Source: Pseudoscleropodium purum (lineage: Eukaryota > Streptophyta > Bryopsida > Hypnales > Brachytheciaceae). Taken from it: a stretch of DNA of 64,000 nt. The stretch spans positions 930,001 to 994,000 of the forward strand of contig OZ017800.1 in NCBI GenBank assembly GCA_963969395.1, given 5' to 3'. Positions within the stretch are counted from its first letter, which is position 1. Each line of letters opens with the position of its first letter. Positions 1 through 11,188 of this stretch are shown here, one piece after another. Both the position numbers and the translations under genes were made by a program. A model generated the notes under the pieces. It was not told the origin of the DNA. It saw only the letters and a program-made list of their open reading frames with translations, and did no database searches.

Positions 1-1627
1 CCTTGTACAGTAGCTAGACCAATAAATTCGTTGAAATAATGTCACTGGTCCGAAACAAGAAATACTGGCTTCAGGTCTCCTCATGCAACAAAGTGCACTG
101 CCTTCCTTTTACTATTTGGTACTAGCTACAATATTTATACAGTCTCTGTCGATTTGCATGTTTTAAAAAACTCTGTAAAATTCAGCGAAACAATCACGTT
201 TTCTTCCTTGTAGCTAGCTTTATCTATACTGACAATTTGTTGAAATCCGGTTCAAAAGAAAGAGCCATCCACCACAGAAATCCACAAACTAAGACCTTAG
301 GTCTACCCCCATTTCATTCTGATTCGTGCAACAATTTCACAGCTGGAGGATCGATGGAATTCGAGGCTCTATTGATTCCATCAACTCAAGCTGTGAAAGA
401 GGTACGGTAAGAGAATCCTATCAGTTGTGCCACGCTTCAGATGCCACCCAATTTGTGCCACTATGTATCAGAAGTACGTGTACATTTTAAAATTGTAAAT
501 GTACTCTGACTACTCGTATACACCGTGGTACCAATTTACAGTCACATGTCACAAATCGGGTCTCTTAAGATTATTCTCTTTAGTGTTGCAACCCCAGGAA
601 ATGAGGTCAACATTTGGACTTTTTGAATTTCGTCGTCTGTCTGGCCTCCCCATCAAGGAAGCTCCAAGTCTGCCTGACTGCCAGAGTCCAGATACCCTCA
701 GGACACCCGGGGGATCGTGTACCCAACACGGGAACCAATGGCCAGCCCTTGGGAGGGAAGGGGAGTCCCTGTCAATCCGGGCAGGATCGTAGAGGAGGAT
801 TCGGGTGCAGAAAAAACACAGATAGTTCCCAGTCCCGTTCCCAGGACAGACTAGTGTAGACAGACACTCAGACAGACAGACCCACCTGCATGCCTGGCTT
901 GTTGGGCATGAGCTCACCCTGACTCCATTTGGTGAAGCTCCCGACGCGTAGGAATTTATTTTTCGCTCCAGGGCCGTGCCCTAACTTGGCTTAACTTTGA
1001 GCTAGCTAGAAGACCAGAATCAAACATGCAAAATCAACCTGAAATTATAGCAGTCCGTGTCCACACCAGCATAAGATGAAGCGTTGGATTATCAGTCCAT
1101 AGTTGTTGCAATGAATGTGTGTGGTGTTACTTTACAATAAGTTAGGGCTCAGGTTCAATCTCCGATCCTGCAATCTCAGTTTTCGCTAGATTGGTGATAT
1201 TCCACAATTTCGGCACTTTTATTGGTCCAGATTTGTGGTTTGAAACGTGATCGTACACTTCTCCTAGTTTCTAGAGCTCTATGGGAATGCAAGTCATAAA
1301 TTTTGGCGTTGGAATAGTGTCAAATAACTGCATTGACCATACTGTTGTTTATTCTAGGTTTAAGATGCTTCTGATCGATCTACGTCGTGTAGTTCAGTCC
1401 TTCAGGGCTGTGTCGTACGTACCGTAGCTGTTCATTCCAGAGTCATCTTCTTCAGTTGCTCAATCGCCCAAATGACAAATTTGAGCAGGGACTCTCAAAT
1501 CGTACTTGATATCTTGTTTTGCGATTGGTCGTCAGAGTAGTTCTGCTGACCGCCGATACATACAGACAGACTGATTCTATTGTACAATTTGATTAATTAG
1601 TGCGGCTTAATTACCTTTCATTGGTAG
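1..1627. other. Sequence upstream of the dioxygenase exon; no exon recognised
   Basis: I found no stretch here with dioxygenase motifs, so this is either part of a long intron or unrelated spacer. It holds a 64-nt hairpin at 335-398 and a CAGA-rich patch around 848-880. Short open frames overlap on both strands at 499-917 and look like chance in a GC-rich patch. Confidence 0.4.
335..398 (+). other. Imperfect 64-nt inverted repeat (hairpin)
   Basis: TTTCACAGCT at 335-344 pairs fully with AGCTGTGAAA at 389-398. GAG 346-348 pairs with CTC 385-387, and GATGGAAT 353-360 pairs with ATTCCATC 375-382, leaving a 14-nt loop. That gives 21 base pairs broken by one mismatch and a small asymmetric bulge. 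The size suits a short miRNA-like foldback or the core of a small MITE. The start resembles the first bases of the miR396 family, but the rest does not match. Confidence 0.4.
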
Positions 1628-1675
1628 GTGACCTGGGAAATTAACCCTCTGGACACTTCCATTGCTCGCATGCAG

Positions 1676-1915
1676 GTGCTTACCAATGCCAAGTATAAGA
1701 GCATTCCCCACAGAGCAGTAGTGAACGCCACCCAGGCTCGCCTGTCGCTGGTGTACTTCTACGTGCCTCTTTCGTCCATCGACATTGTCCCTGCGCCGGA
1801 ACTCGTGGATGAGGACCACCCGTGCAAGTACAAGCCTTTCATCTTCGAAAACTACACCAAAATGAAGCAACTCCACTTTGTGGATACATTGCAGCACTTC
1901 CTTGTCGACCAGTAA
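1676..1915 (+). CDS. 2-oxoglutarate/Fe(II)-dependent dioxygenase, last exon (partial)
   Basis: This is the C-terminal part of a plant 2OG-Fe(II) oxygenase, the family of cytosolic enzymes that oxidise flavonoids, hormones and other metabolites. The translation contains YKSIPHRAVVN, whose His (codon 1709-1711) is the distal iron ligand of the HxD...H triad. It is followed by QARLSLVYFY, where Arg and Ser form the RxS motif that binds 2-oxoglutarate. The tail (PAPELVDEDHPCKYKPF) and the TAA at 1913-1915 are typical of the family. I place the acceptor at TGCAG 1671-1675, because the frame before it lacks the GD motif expected just upstream; TAG at 1625-1627 is an alternative. The HxD exon is not in the window, so the gene either has an intron over 1.6 kb or is a 3' fragment. 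A possible poly(A) signal AATAAA lies at 2366-2371. Which substrate subfamily it belongs to cannot be told from this exon. Confidence 0.85.
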   Translation: MLTNAKYKSIPHRAVVNATQARLSLVYFYVPLSSIDIVPAPELVDEDHPCKYKPFIFENYTKMKQLHFVDTLQHFLVDQ

Positions 1916-2845
1916 ATCAATCATATATTTTGCATGTCCTGGACATCATATATATATATATATGATATTGGAAATCGAGTCTCCCCAAATGAGCACGCAA
2001 TGTTTGCATATACTCATACGTACTGAACAGCAGCTGATCGAATTCTTCAAGCTTTTTAATGTGCAGAAGATATAGGAGTTGGAGCTAGCGATCGAGACGG
2101 ATTTTAGGGCTTAGCTAGGGTTTAACGCTCGATCTAAACCATGACTGTGAACTTGCAATTAAAACGAGAAGATCGACAGCTCTAAGTTAGTGTCGATGGT
2201 GTCGATCGTTCAGAAGTTTGTCCCAACGAGCAGGACCTTACAGAAGAAGAGTTAGTACTGAAATATACAGGCCGTGCAGATATGATATGATCTAATACCG
2301 GTTTTAGGATATTTGACGACTGTGAGAGCACTTTTTTGTAGTAGCGTATTTGAGTACGTACACAAAATAAACAGTTTTAGGTGACTGTGTTTGCACTTAG
2401 TGCTAGGGGTGATGTTTGCAATGTGAATCCCGTCCGTCCACAAGGAGGTCTTTGAAATTCGTTCTTAAGACCCTCTCAGTAGCAACACTCTTTGACACCA
2501 AGTCAGAACATACATACCCGTACAAAACATCAAAAGCTGTGGAACCGGTAGACCTCTTTTGCACTGTAGCTAGAACGCGGACTCCTTTCAGTGTGGTTGT
2601 TAAAACTTCATATTGTCACTGTTGAATGCCTGGGTTCGGGAGAGTGATATTTAGGGTTTGTGGTAGTTATGGGACATTCACACCAAGTCTTCCGAAAAAC
2701 TACATACTTTCTCACGATTGTAGAAGGTTTTACATAATTGTTACGAGAGAAAGAGAGAGGGGCTTGTTTCTTTTTGTGAGTGGTTGGGATTGGTAGATTG
2801 ATAGATGAGTGAGATATCAAAATCGTTTGAACCCATAACTTAATA
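1916..2845. other. 3' flank of the dioxygenase exon, then spacer
   Basis: It begins with the probable 3' UTR, including a short TA run near 1950-1965, and continues as low-copy spacer. Overlapping short open frames at 2252-2820 show no recognisable protein. Confidence 0.4.
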
Positions 2846-2847
2846 TA

Positions 2848-3018
2848 CTCCCTCTGTTCTCAAAATGATCGTCCGGTTGCTCGAAAAGGATCATTTTTGC
2901 TCTTGAAGATTCACTGACCAACTAACAACTGTTTTTTGAAACACTAAGAAACGGGTTGAAATAACATTATTTTTAGCCTTAATGCCTGAACCGGAAGATC
3001 ATTTCAGGACTTAGGAAG
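2848..3018. mobile_element. Stowaway-like MITE (Tc1/mariner type)
   Basis: A 171-bp element bounded by TA at 2846-2847 and 3019-3020. The left end reads CTCCCTCTGTTCTCAAAATG, and the reverse complement of the right end reads CTTCCTAAGTCCTGAAATG. The inverted similarity continues to about 33 bp through CCGGTT. The CTCCCTC start and TA target duplication are hallmarks of plant Stowaway MITEs. There is no coding capacity, so it would depend on a mariner transposase supplied elsewhere. Confidence 0.8.
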
Positions 3019-3020
3019 TA

Positions 3021-4054
3021 TCAATGTATGTATTTTGAGACCATTAAATGATTTTCATATTCAACTAGCACTTGGTGAGTAAAGAGTCCTGTAATAAGAG
3101 ACTGCAATACATAGTTATAACAACACTGTACAGCTCAAGGTTTGAACGTACTTGGGATTGATCATAAATTTCGAAGAACTTGTGCTTGTTTCACTTCATG
3201 TTTTGATCACAGTTGAATGCAGATTCCGGTTGCCATGGCGTACAAGAGAGTATGATAGTGGTTATTATTATGTGTATAAACGGACACAAAGCTTTGAACT
3301 TGAGATCAACTGAACTTTATTTCCAACTTAATTTCCAAGAATCTTAATTAAATTTCTGAAGGTTGTGAAGGTGCCACATGATTAACTAATTCATTAGAGA
3401 CTGCATGAGGTTCGGTTCGAGTGTGATCCTCGCTCCGATCGAACGAGCTCCTGAGGCAATTGAGAGCTTGAAGCATCAACCTTCAGCTACAATAACTTAG
3501 TTGTGGGAACGTTCATTGCAAGCGAGAAAACAATAATTTCAACTCAAAAGTCCCTGCGTGAGAATTTAGTTGGCAGCCCCGCCTGCTTTTGAAAACCGTT
3601 GTAAGTTACCTGGCTACGTACACAAAGAATTATGCTTTTATGAGACCTCGGTGAGGACTGAGGAGGGGAGGGAGTGCCAGTGCCAGGCAGGCAGGTTGGA
3701 TCCATACTTTAATGGATCCATTCTTTAAGTAATGGAACAATCCTGTTTCATTTGTTTCAAAAAATAATAATAATGGAACAATTTTTTAATGGATAAACTC
3801 TTTAATAAATTCTTTAATGGATCTACTCTTTAATAAATTCTTTAACTGTAGGTTAGTACCAGTACCAGTCAACCCACGGTTCGTTTGTTTTTTTTCCATT
3901 TTCCAGGGTATATTGATTTGTCCTATTAGTGAGGAGTATAATTAGTGCCAACAAGAAAATTAGTGTAGGTACCCAACAAATTTCTGTTTGTGGGAACTAG
4001 TATAATATTGTAATAATTTAACCAACATTAATTTAAATATTTTACAAGATAGTA
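3021..4054. other. Spacer with a LINE-type 3' terminus and short direct repeats
   Basis: No gene seen. TTTCATTTGTTTC followed by an A-rich tail near 3750-3775 matches the 3' ends of other LINE-like fragments in the window. CTCTTTAATAAATTCTTTAA is repeated directly within 3797-3846. Confidence 0.4.
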
Positions 4055-4140
4055 GTGTGATTTTTTTTTGAAACAAATGAAATGGGATTTCATTTCAAAA
4101 AGAGAAAATACAAAGCCCACTAGCCACAAGTGGCCTAGTG
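4055..4140 (-). mobile_element. LINE-like retroelement 3' end, minus strand
   Basis: On the minus strand this reads ATGAAATCCCATTTCATTTG followed by an A-rich tail, which appears as the T run at 4062-4070 on the plus strand. The same terminal motif closes several other fragments here. Where the fragment ends on its 5' side is unclear. Confidence 0.5.
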
Positions 4141-4229
4141 GGAAGACTAATTGGATTCAAAGACCTAAAACATAACAAGACTCACAAATGGAAGTAGCCA
4201 ACACGTATGTCATAACTCAGAGAAAGGCC

Positions 4230-4510
4230 ATAAAGCTTGTTGCAACCAACCACAAGCATTAGAAGCTTTTTGAGGGCTCTGAGAGCTTGTTTCGAGCCTA
4301 TTCCCTTAAAGTTGTTCTTCGCAACGAAGGAAATGGTCAGCAATTAAAAAAATTTAATAAAAAAAATTTTAATTTTAATTTAGAAATGATGTAATAGGGT
4401 CCCGATCATGTCAAATTGTTGCACAGTCACTACAAAAGTACAATTTCTACAAATCCCAAAGCTTGATAACTCAAGTGCTCATAGAGCCCTCAAAAATCTT
4501 CTAATGGAAG
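4230..4510. repeat. Inverted repeat pair, possible foldback/MITE
   Basis: CATTAGAAGCTTTTTGAGGG starts at 4258. The reverse complement of 4482-4506 gives CATTAGAAGATTTTTGAGGG, so arms of about 30 bp face each other across about 190 bp. The outer boundaries and target duplication could not be settled. Confidence 0.45.
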
Positions 4511-4559
4511 CACCTTGTCATAGTGGAGAGCTTATCAAGGTGGTTGGAAAATGAAGCTG

Positions 4560-6735
4560 GGCCGTGCATAAGCCCAAGTAATAGTATAATTTTGGTGATC
4601 ATTAAAACTCTTACAAGACTTTGCAAGTCTAAGGAGCATTTTGAAATTCAAGCCTCAATACTCACTTAGTTCTTGATTTTCAATGTTTTGAAAGCTTTGT
4701 CTAAGGGGAAAATGTAGCTCCAATCATTCACTTTTTAATGCATTAGAAATTTTTTAAATTATAATTTTTGTGACACTTTGAAGGTAGCATCTTGAAAGCT
4801 TAAAATATACCACTTTTCAACTTTTTTTCTTTTGAATTTTTCTTGGTGTGAGCTTGAAAAATACACCAATTACACTATGACAATTGTCAATATGATTTCC
4901 ATTTTTGTTGAAAATTTCATATTTAAAAAACATTTTTTATAACTATAATTTTTCAAAAAAAGCTTTAAAAAAATATATAATCTATTTTTAGTCATGAAAT
5001 AAATTATAATAAATTTTCGATATATAATACTTTATGCAAAAAATATCAAAATTTTGAAATGTGTATTTTGGTATAAAAAAACTAGTGAAGTTTGACCAAA
5101 TGTAGACATAAATTGTTTTATAAGAGTTAAATGATGATGATATTTTATTATGTTTCTAAATATGTATAATAAATGTAATAAAGATATAATTTAATTATTA
5201 AAATGTGACAATATTATCCTACTTTGAGGAAGAGAGGATTGTCATTTTTGATAACATCTATTGGGGGGAAAATATTTTTTAATATCTAAACTCAATAATA
5301 TATCATCACCCATGAAAATAAAACAAAACTAGGAACATTTCTTGCAATCCTTGTTGCAAAAAAAAAACTTCAAAATACATGCCAAGGGACTAAAGAAAGT
5401 GAGTTAGGAAGAATAGGAACAAAAATTCTCCAATGTTGTTCCACCTTGCACCTTTCTCACATCATATCAATCATAGTAATATGATTTAAAGATAGAAAGT
5501 CTATAAATCAACCAATTTCTAAATGTGTCCTTCATTTAGAAACGAGTGACATCTTCCTAAAGATATCTATTAACAACATTGATGATATAGATAGGCTAAA
5601 AGGGATAGTTTATGGACCTTATATTGTAAGTAGATAAATTTTTTGTTGCATTCCTTAATTCTCAAGATGAAATTGAAGTGCAACAACTTACACAAAATTA
5701 AATGACAAGTAACATGAGCAAGAAGAAAATTGTTCAACTAAACAAAAACAAAAAATCCTTTGGAAAGTTATGAATAAAAGTTGGATCCTTTTAGTTTAGT
5801 GAGTCTACAAAGTAGCACTAATTTTGCAGCTTCAAATGTTGTCTTTGAACAATCCATTGCAATAGTATATTCAATCACAATACACTCATGGGGCCATGCC
5901 TTTGAGATTTCAAGAGGCCTTTATGGAGGGCTCCAAAGTATGCTTTCAATAATAAAAACTTATAACTAGTAGTATTTCTTGTACTACTATATTGAAATAG
6001 AAAATGTGATGATTTATCTTCTTATTGTGTTGTTCATTTAATAGTGGGAGGATTATTTCTTGTAATCCCCTCTTAGCATGTGAAATCCATATAATCAATG
6101 ATTATGAATTTCTCATTCATCAATCACATAATTCATCCATTTTTTACATCAAGCATTTACATTTGCCAACATCTTTGTTTTTTGGAATTCTAAAAATAAA
6201 AAAGCATTTGCTTCTAGGCTTTACCCACCTCAGCATCCTTTTTCTTTTTCTTTTTCTTTTATTCATTTATTTTTTAAACAAATCCTTTTTTTTTTTTCCA
6301 GAATCCCCTCCGCCTTGGTGATTGCCCTATACAAAACGGATCCTAGTGCATTCAACTTTTTTGCAGGTGACACTAATTCCACATCCCCACTAATTTAATA
6401 GTAAGGGAATATAAACCCGTGCAGTGTGAAATGCTGAATAGAATCTCCATTGATAATAACTGAAAAAAATGGGTCAGTAATTAAACATGTTGACTGCTAC
6501 GTCCTCAGTCAGTCACCCCATAACGAACAAACCCACTTACCCATCTAATCAATAGCTCTGAAATCCACGTGTCAGCATATCGTTGGTTCAAAAGTAAACT
6601 AAATTAACCTAAAATTGGCCAGCCTTGAGACTGAAAAATACCTTCCCCAATGCAATGGGTTTCCCATTTGTTAAAAACAAAAAACAAAACATCTAAACTT
6701 CCCTCGGGCCTTCTATTTTATTTTATAATATTTTC
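4560..6735. other. AT-rich spacer, no gene seen
   Basis: Very AT-rich, with homopolymer A and T runs. Open frames at 5781-5969 and 6025-6321 are low-complexity and match no family I know. Confidence 0.5.
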
Positions 6736-6738
6736 TTG

Positions 6739-6800
6739 ACACCAATGAACCGGAATTTCATTGCAAGGGATAAAAAGGGCCTTGTATTTTTAAATTCTTC
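6739..6800 (-). mobile_element. LINE-like 3' end fragment, minus strand
   Basis: Read on the minus strand, GCAATGAAATTCCGGTTCAT is a variant of the LINE 3' terminal hairpin seen near 57.7 kb. Only the 3' tip is recognisable. Confidence 0.4.
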
Positions 6801-6835
6801 TGCAGCAAAGCGCTCCCTTTATTTGTGTCCAAAAT

Positions 6836-6892
6836 TAAAATTAAAAATTAAAAATTAAAAATACCTTCCGGCCCCCCCCCCCCCCCCCCCCC
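6836..6892. repeat. AAATT microsatellite followed by a 21-nt C run
   Basis: About five AAATT-type units precede an uninterrupted run of 21 C at 6872-6892. Such a run is prone to slippage and to sequencing or assembly error. Confidence 0.85.
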
Positions 6893-7289
6893 TGCTGGAA
6901 CTGAAAAAGCAAACCCGTGCCTCCGTGAGTGCCGTGAGAGATCATAATAAGATTCCCGCTCATTCCCCCTGCCAGGTGTCATTACTCTAACCCAGCTTTC
7001 CCCAGGTCCAACTCGAGTCAACACATACGCCCTCCTCCTGTACCTGAGCCGAACATACTCTACGTACCCTAACCCAATGATCCTACTGCTTGACTCACTG
7101 ACAGTTAGCGGAATTTTGGCGTTGCAGGATTGACTCCCCTTCCCAACAGTCAGTGAACAGGAGAAAAAAAGTCAGGTTAAGACCGACCTCTAGTTAAGTT
7201 AAGGCCTTAATAAAAGGGGGCTACTCTATCATAGTCAGTCAGGGACTCCTTTTCCAAAACATCATATGTAAAAAGTTGAAATTCACAAT

Positions 7290-7335
7290 GAAACCCTTCA
7301 CAATGAAATTTCGTTTCATTTGTAAATTTAAAAAA
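7290..7335 (+). mobile_element. LINE-like 3' end fragment, plus strand
   Basis: CAATGAAATTTCGTTTCATT followed by an A-rich stretch matches the 3' terminal hairpin and tail of the LINE-like family described near 57.7 kb. Confidence 0.4.
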
Positions 7336-9437
7336 AATAAAAATGGTTTACTTCGTTTTAAATTTAAGAAAGCAAATTCTTTTTTACTTTTTTAAAAATA
7401 TATATAGATTGGGAGGGGGGGCGGGGGGGGAAGGGCATGTAGAAAATGCTAATATGATTCCTTCAAACTCGTGGGACTAGGAGTCAGCCCTCATGTGGAG
7501 TGTGCTGATGGAAAAGGTGGCTAACAATACTAATAATATTTTTTTTGGAGGTGGCGGGGTTGGTGGAATGGGGGTCGGTATTTTTTATTTTGTTTTATTT
7601 TGATAGTTATCATAGTTTTTTAAGCATTTTGGAGAAGTAAAGGATTGTTTTTTCAATATTCATGTGATCCTTAGGTGATTCTTGGTGATATCTATATCAA
7701 AATTAGGTGATATCTAGGTAAGATTTGATTGTTGGTTTTAAAATATAGATATAATCTAGCTATTTTAACCAAAAAGAAAATGAAAATTTCATGTACAAAA
7801 AAATAACTAACATTGTTTGGATGTAACTAATTGGTGAAAAATTATGCATAAATAAAAATATTGATGATAACTAATGAAAGAAAATTTATTGCAAACAAAC
7901 AAAAAAAAAAAATTGGGGGGAGTATTTGAGCTCAATTGCTTGTTTGTTGTTGCCCCCCTAACGGAGTTTATATTGGGGGTAACTTTGGTGTGGGCACTTG
8001 GGCAATAAGAAATAATAATAATAAAAAAACTTTGCATGTTCTCTCTTCCCCTTGACAATGGAAAGTAAGTGTTGCTCATGACTACTTTTTTTTTTCTACT
8101 CTAATTACATTGATTTGTTCTAATAGTGTGTGTGTGTGACCAAAGTCACGTATTTTGAATTTTGTGTTGACACGATTTTTTCAAATGATGTTAATTCCCC
8201 CTAATAAATAGGACAAAGTAGTAACCTCAAGTTAAACCATTCCAACAAACCTATAAATGATTTCTTCTTACAAAGTTGGTCTTTCAACTAGCTCAAAGAT
8301 ACTATATGTATTACATATTAAGGTGAAAACACCTAAGAATATCAAAACAAGAAATTCAACAAAAAAGAAATTGGATCACCTATGTGAGTTCCATAATTTT
8401 TCAAAAGAGAAATGTATAGACCACTGAAATCCACCCTTGACTTGCCTATTGTTGACCTCATTCAATACTACTCATTACCAATTTAAAAAAGCCAAAAAGG
8501 ACATATTGGAGCCCTTTAACTGCGCCAAAATTGAATAAAATTTGTCCCCAAGCAATTGGAGGTAGTTTGTGTTGGCACTCCATACTAGCTTAGTTACCTT
8601 AATGATATGGAGACAACTATAAAGTCTCAATCATGAGCAAATTTGATCAATAATCACTCTCTAACATGTTCTTGTCTCTTGTGCATAGCCTCAAATATCC
8701 CCCTAATAAAATTCCAAGCATCAATTGACAATTTTAGTGCCAGTCTATTCATAAATTTAAGTATTTTTAATAAATGTGCCAAATAGTGCAAGGATGTTTT
8801 TATATGCTTCTACCCTTTATGTGAAGTACATTATTAACCAATCTACAACATCTACTTTAACCCTATATAATTCAATCTTCTTTGAAACAACATTTTGGAA
8901 TATCTTACAAATTTCACTCTAGTATCAATTATAGTAGTTTTCATTAGTCAACATTTTTCATGGTTACTTTTCTTTAACCCCTTGTCTTTTTAATCTCGTT
9001 CAAAAGATATTAGATTAGAGAAAATTCTTCTTGTCAATGGAAAAATTCATAATCCATCCAAATTTTAAACCAAAATTGCATAAGTTCTTGTTCATTAGGG
9101 AGGCTAATTTGATGATAGTATTAGTGTTTTATATCAATATTAGGTACTTCTTTTATATTTGAGAATTCTTCAATATTGTTCATTTAAATTCATGACAAAT
9201 CTCTTGCCAATCACCCTTTTGTTAAGAAATTGCTCACTCATAGTGTGTTTATAAAAGAAAAGCAAATATCCTCCTAGCACCTTCTTTGGCAAATTTTTTC
9301 TAGCATAATTCTCTTTTGTGAGTGATTCTTCAACTTGAAAACCATTGCTTGAAGAAAAGGTCCTATCGCATTGCACATTTTTTTCATTCCAGTTCTTGGA
9401 TGGCAATTTATGTCAATGAATTGGACATTCCCTCCTC
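7336..9437. other. AT-rich spacer, no gene seen
   Basis: It includes a G-rich patch at about 7411-7432, a GT run near 8127-8138 and many A/T homopolymers. The open frames are short and of low complexity. Confidence 0.5.

Positions 9438-9438
<1 letters not shown>

Positions 9439-9484
<46 letters not shown>
9439..9484. repeat. (AT)n microsatellite, about 22 units
   Basis: Uninterrupted AT dinucleotides. The runs of Ile-Tyr they generate in several frames are not genes. Confidence 0.95.
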
Positions 9485-9487
<3 letters not shown>

Positions 9488-9669
9488 CATCCCAAAATGA
9501 AGTTGCCACTCTACAAAAAAAATGATTTTGGTGCTTTTCTTCAAAAGTTTTATTGATGTTTTGTAGTGCACATGGCTAGGGATCTAATTGAAATTGCAAA
9601 AAAAATGATATATTGCTCAAACAAAACACTATCTTGAATACCAATGATTTTTAAATTGAAAAATTTCAC

Positions 9670-10430
9670 CAAAGGCCAATATTTTAGAATATTAGTTTTT
9701 TCTTTCCAAATTCATTTTGTAATCCAAAAAAACAAATTTTTGTCACCATGTAATGCTAAATGATCCTTAAGATATAGATGAAAATTATCAATAATGGAAT
9801 GCAAAAAACTTCAAAAAGGTATATGGAATATGATTTTTATTCCCCTTAATGGCTTCACAAGGAATTTGTCATTGCTTAAGTTCAACAAATAAATTTTTAC
9901 TTTGGTAGTTAAAGAAAATAAGGGCTATTCTAGTTAAACTCATTTCTTGACCCCCAAAATGAATTTTATTACCAAATTTTCCAAACAACTATTAAGATAT
10001 AGATGAAAGCCATCAAAATTGGATGCTCAAAACTTCATTAATGTCAATGAAAAATGATTTCTATCCCCCTAAAATGACTTCTTTTCAATCAATTTTGTTG
10101 TCACCACTCAAGAGATATTTTTAAAATCCCTAGGAATAAAACTTTCAGTTTGGAACCTTAAAGTCTCCAAGGGCAATCCTAGCTAACTCCTTATTGATTT
10201 TTCCAAATCATTTTTTTCTTCGTCAAATAATGCCAAACAATCCTTAAAATATAGATGAAAAACAATTAGAACTAAATATACAAAAACTTCAAAAATGCAG
10301 ATGAAAAATCAATTCCTATCCCTCCAAATGGCCTCTTCCCCCGTCCCCAATGAGTCCCCAATGAGTTTTGTTGTCGCCACTCAAAGGAAAATTTTTAATC
10401 CTTAGGAATAAAACTTTCGCTTTGGGAGCC
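9670..10430. repeat. Degenerate tandem repeat, three units of about 225-252 bp
   Basis: The anchor ATATAGATG recurs at 9772, 9997 and 10249. Each time it is followed by CAAAAACTTC-like sequence, a CCTATCCCCC-like stretch, then TTTTGTTGTC-ACCACTCAA and GGAATAAAACTTTC. The last unit runs directly into the C-rich 5' region of the hAT-derived gene. Confidence 0.7.
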
Positions 10431-11188
10431 CGTTCCCATCCCCCCTTCCCCCGTTCCCTCCCTCCGTCCGTCCAACATCCGTCCGTCCGTCCCTTGCCTA
10501 CCAGGCAACACTGCAGCGTTCCGGTCTTTGCTCGTCCACATACAAGTCGTGTGTCGACGCTGGTGGTGTATTTGTGTCTGCGACTCTTTCTGGTGCACTT
10601 GTCTGTTTTGTTTTGTATGTGACCTTCCTGTCGTCGCCACTCCCTCTCTTCCTTCCGCCTTTCTTTTGTTTCTTCTCTTCTCTTGCTTTCTCTTCTCTCG
10701 CAGATGAGGGCGTTTTGAATTTGGGAAGGAGGGGATTGATTTTATTTAATTTTCAGGGTTTGATTGATCTTCGCGTCGGTGGGGGTGAGTCAGTGAGTGA
10801 TTGCTGGAGGTTTCAGTCGTAATGATGCAGTGAGGAAGAAGAAGAAGAGGAGGAGGAGGAGGAGGTGCGATGAAGAATCGAAGGGCTAGGTCGTGGTGTT
10901 CGCAGCGTCCCTCGCAAGCTCCACCATATGGGATTGGCCAATGCTAGAATAGGTCATTTGGTCTCGGGGTTGCCAGCAATGGCGAGCGCTTGTGTTGTGG
11001 CGGTGAGCGCAAAGACTGCGAAGAGTGTGAAGCGTTTGCAGACTTTGCAGAGTGTGGAGAGTGTAGACAGTGTAAAGAGTTTGTCGAGTGTGGAAAGTGT
11101 GCAGATTGTGAAGTTTGTGCAGAGTGTGGAGAGTGGAGGTGAATTTTTGTATTAGGGATTAGTGGGGGAGTGGCATCGCGGTCATTTT
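10431..11188 (+). promoter_or_regulatory. Probable promoter/5' leader of the hAT-derived gene
   Basis: Composition shifts sharply here from AT-rich repeat to a C- and T-rich stretch with CCGT repeats (10453-10490) and a long pyrimidine tract (10638-10702), common in plant 5' regions. The tract ends in CTCGCAG and could also be a splice acceptor. There are two upstream open frames: 10870-10947 (25 codons) and 10928-11155 (75 codons). Both end before the chosen ATG at 11189. I see no clear TATA box. Confidence 0.45.
11026..11138 (+). repeat. 9-bp tandem repeat in the 5' leader
   Basis: Degenerate units of the type AGTGTGGAG/AGTGTGAAG are repeated about twelve times inside the upstream frame 10928-11155, giving a Ser-Val-Glu/Lys pattern in that frame. 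Because the unit is a multiple of three, length changes would not shift the upstream frame. Confidence 0.7.

Noticed and set aside
335..398. miR396 precursor
   Set aside because: Only about ten bases resemble the miR396 start; the remainder of the arm does not match the mature sequence.
1130..1180. tRNA or SINE promoter (GGTTCAATCTCCGATCC)
   Set aside because: No A box at suitable distance and no cloverleaf could be drawn.
1628..1675. Extra 16 codons at the front of the dioxygenase exon
   Set aside because: They lack the GD motif expected before the VLTN stretch; the better acceptor is TGCAG at 1671-1675. Kept only as an alternative.
9274..9556. Several open frames on both strands
   Set aside because: They run through the (AT)n microsatellite and consist of Ile-Tyr repeats.
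10928..11155. N-terminal extension of the hAT-derived protein
   Set aside because: The frame ends with a stop before 11162 and is made of a 9-bp repeat; the conserved protein starts well after the ATG at 11189.
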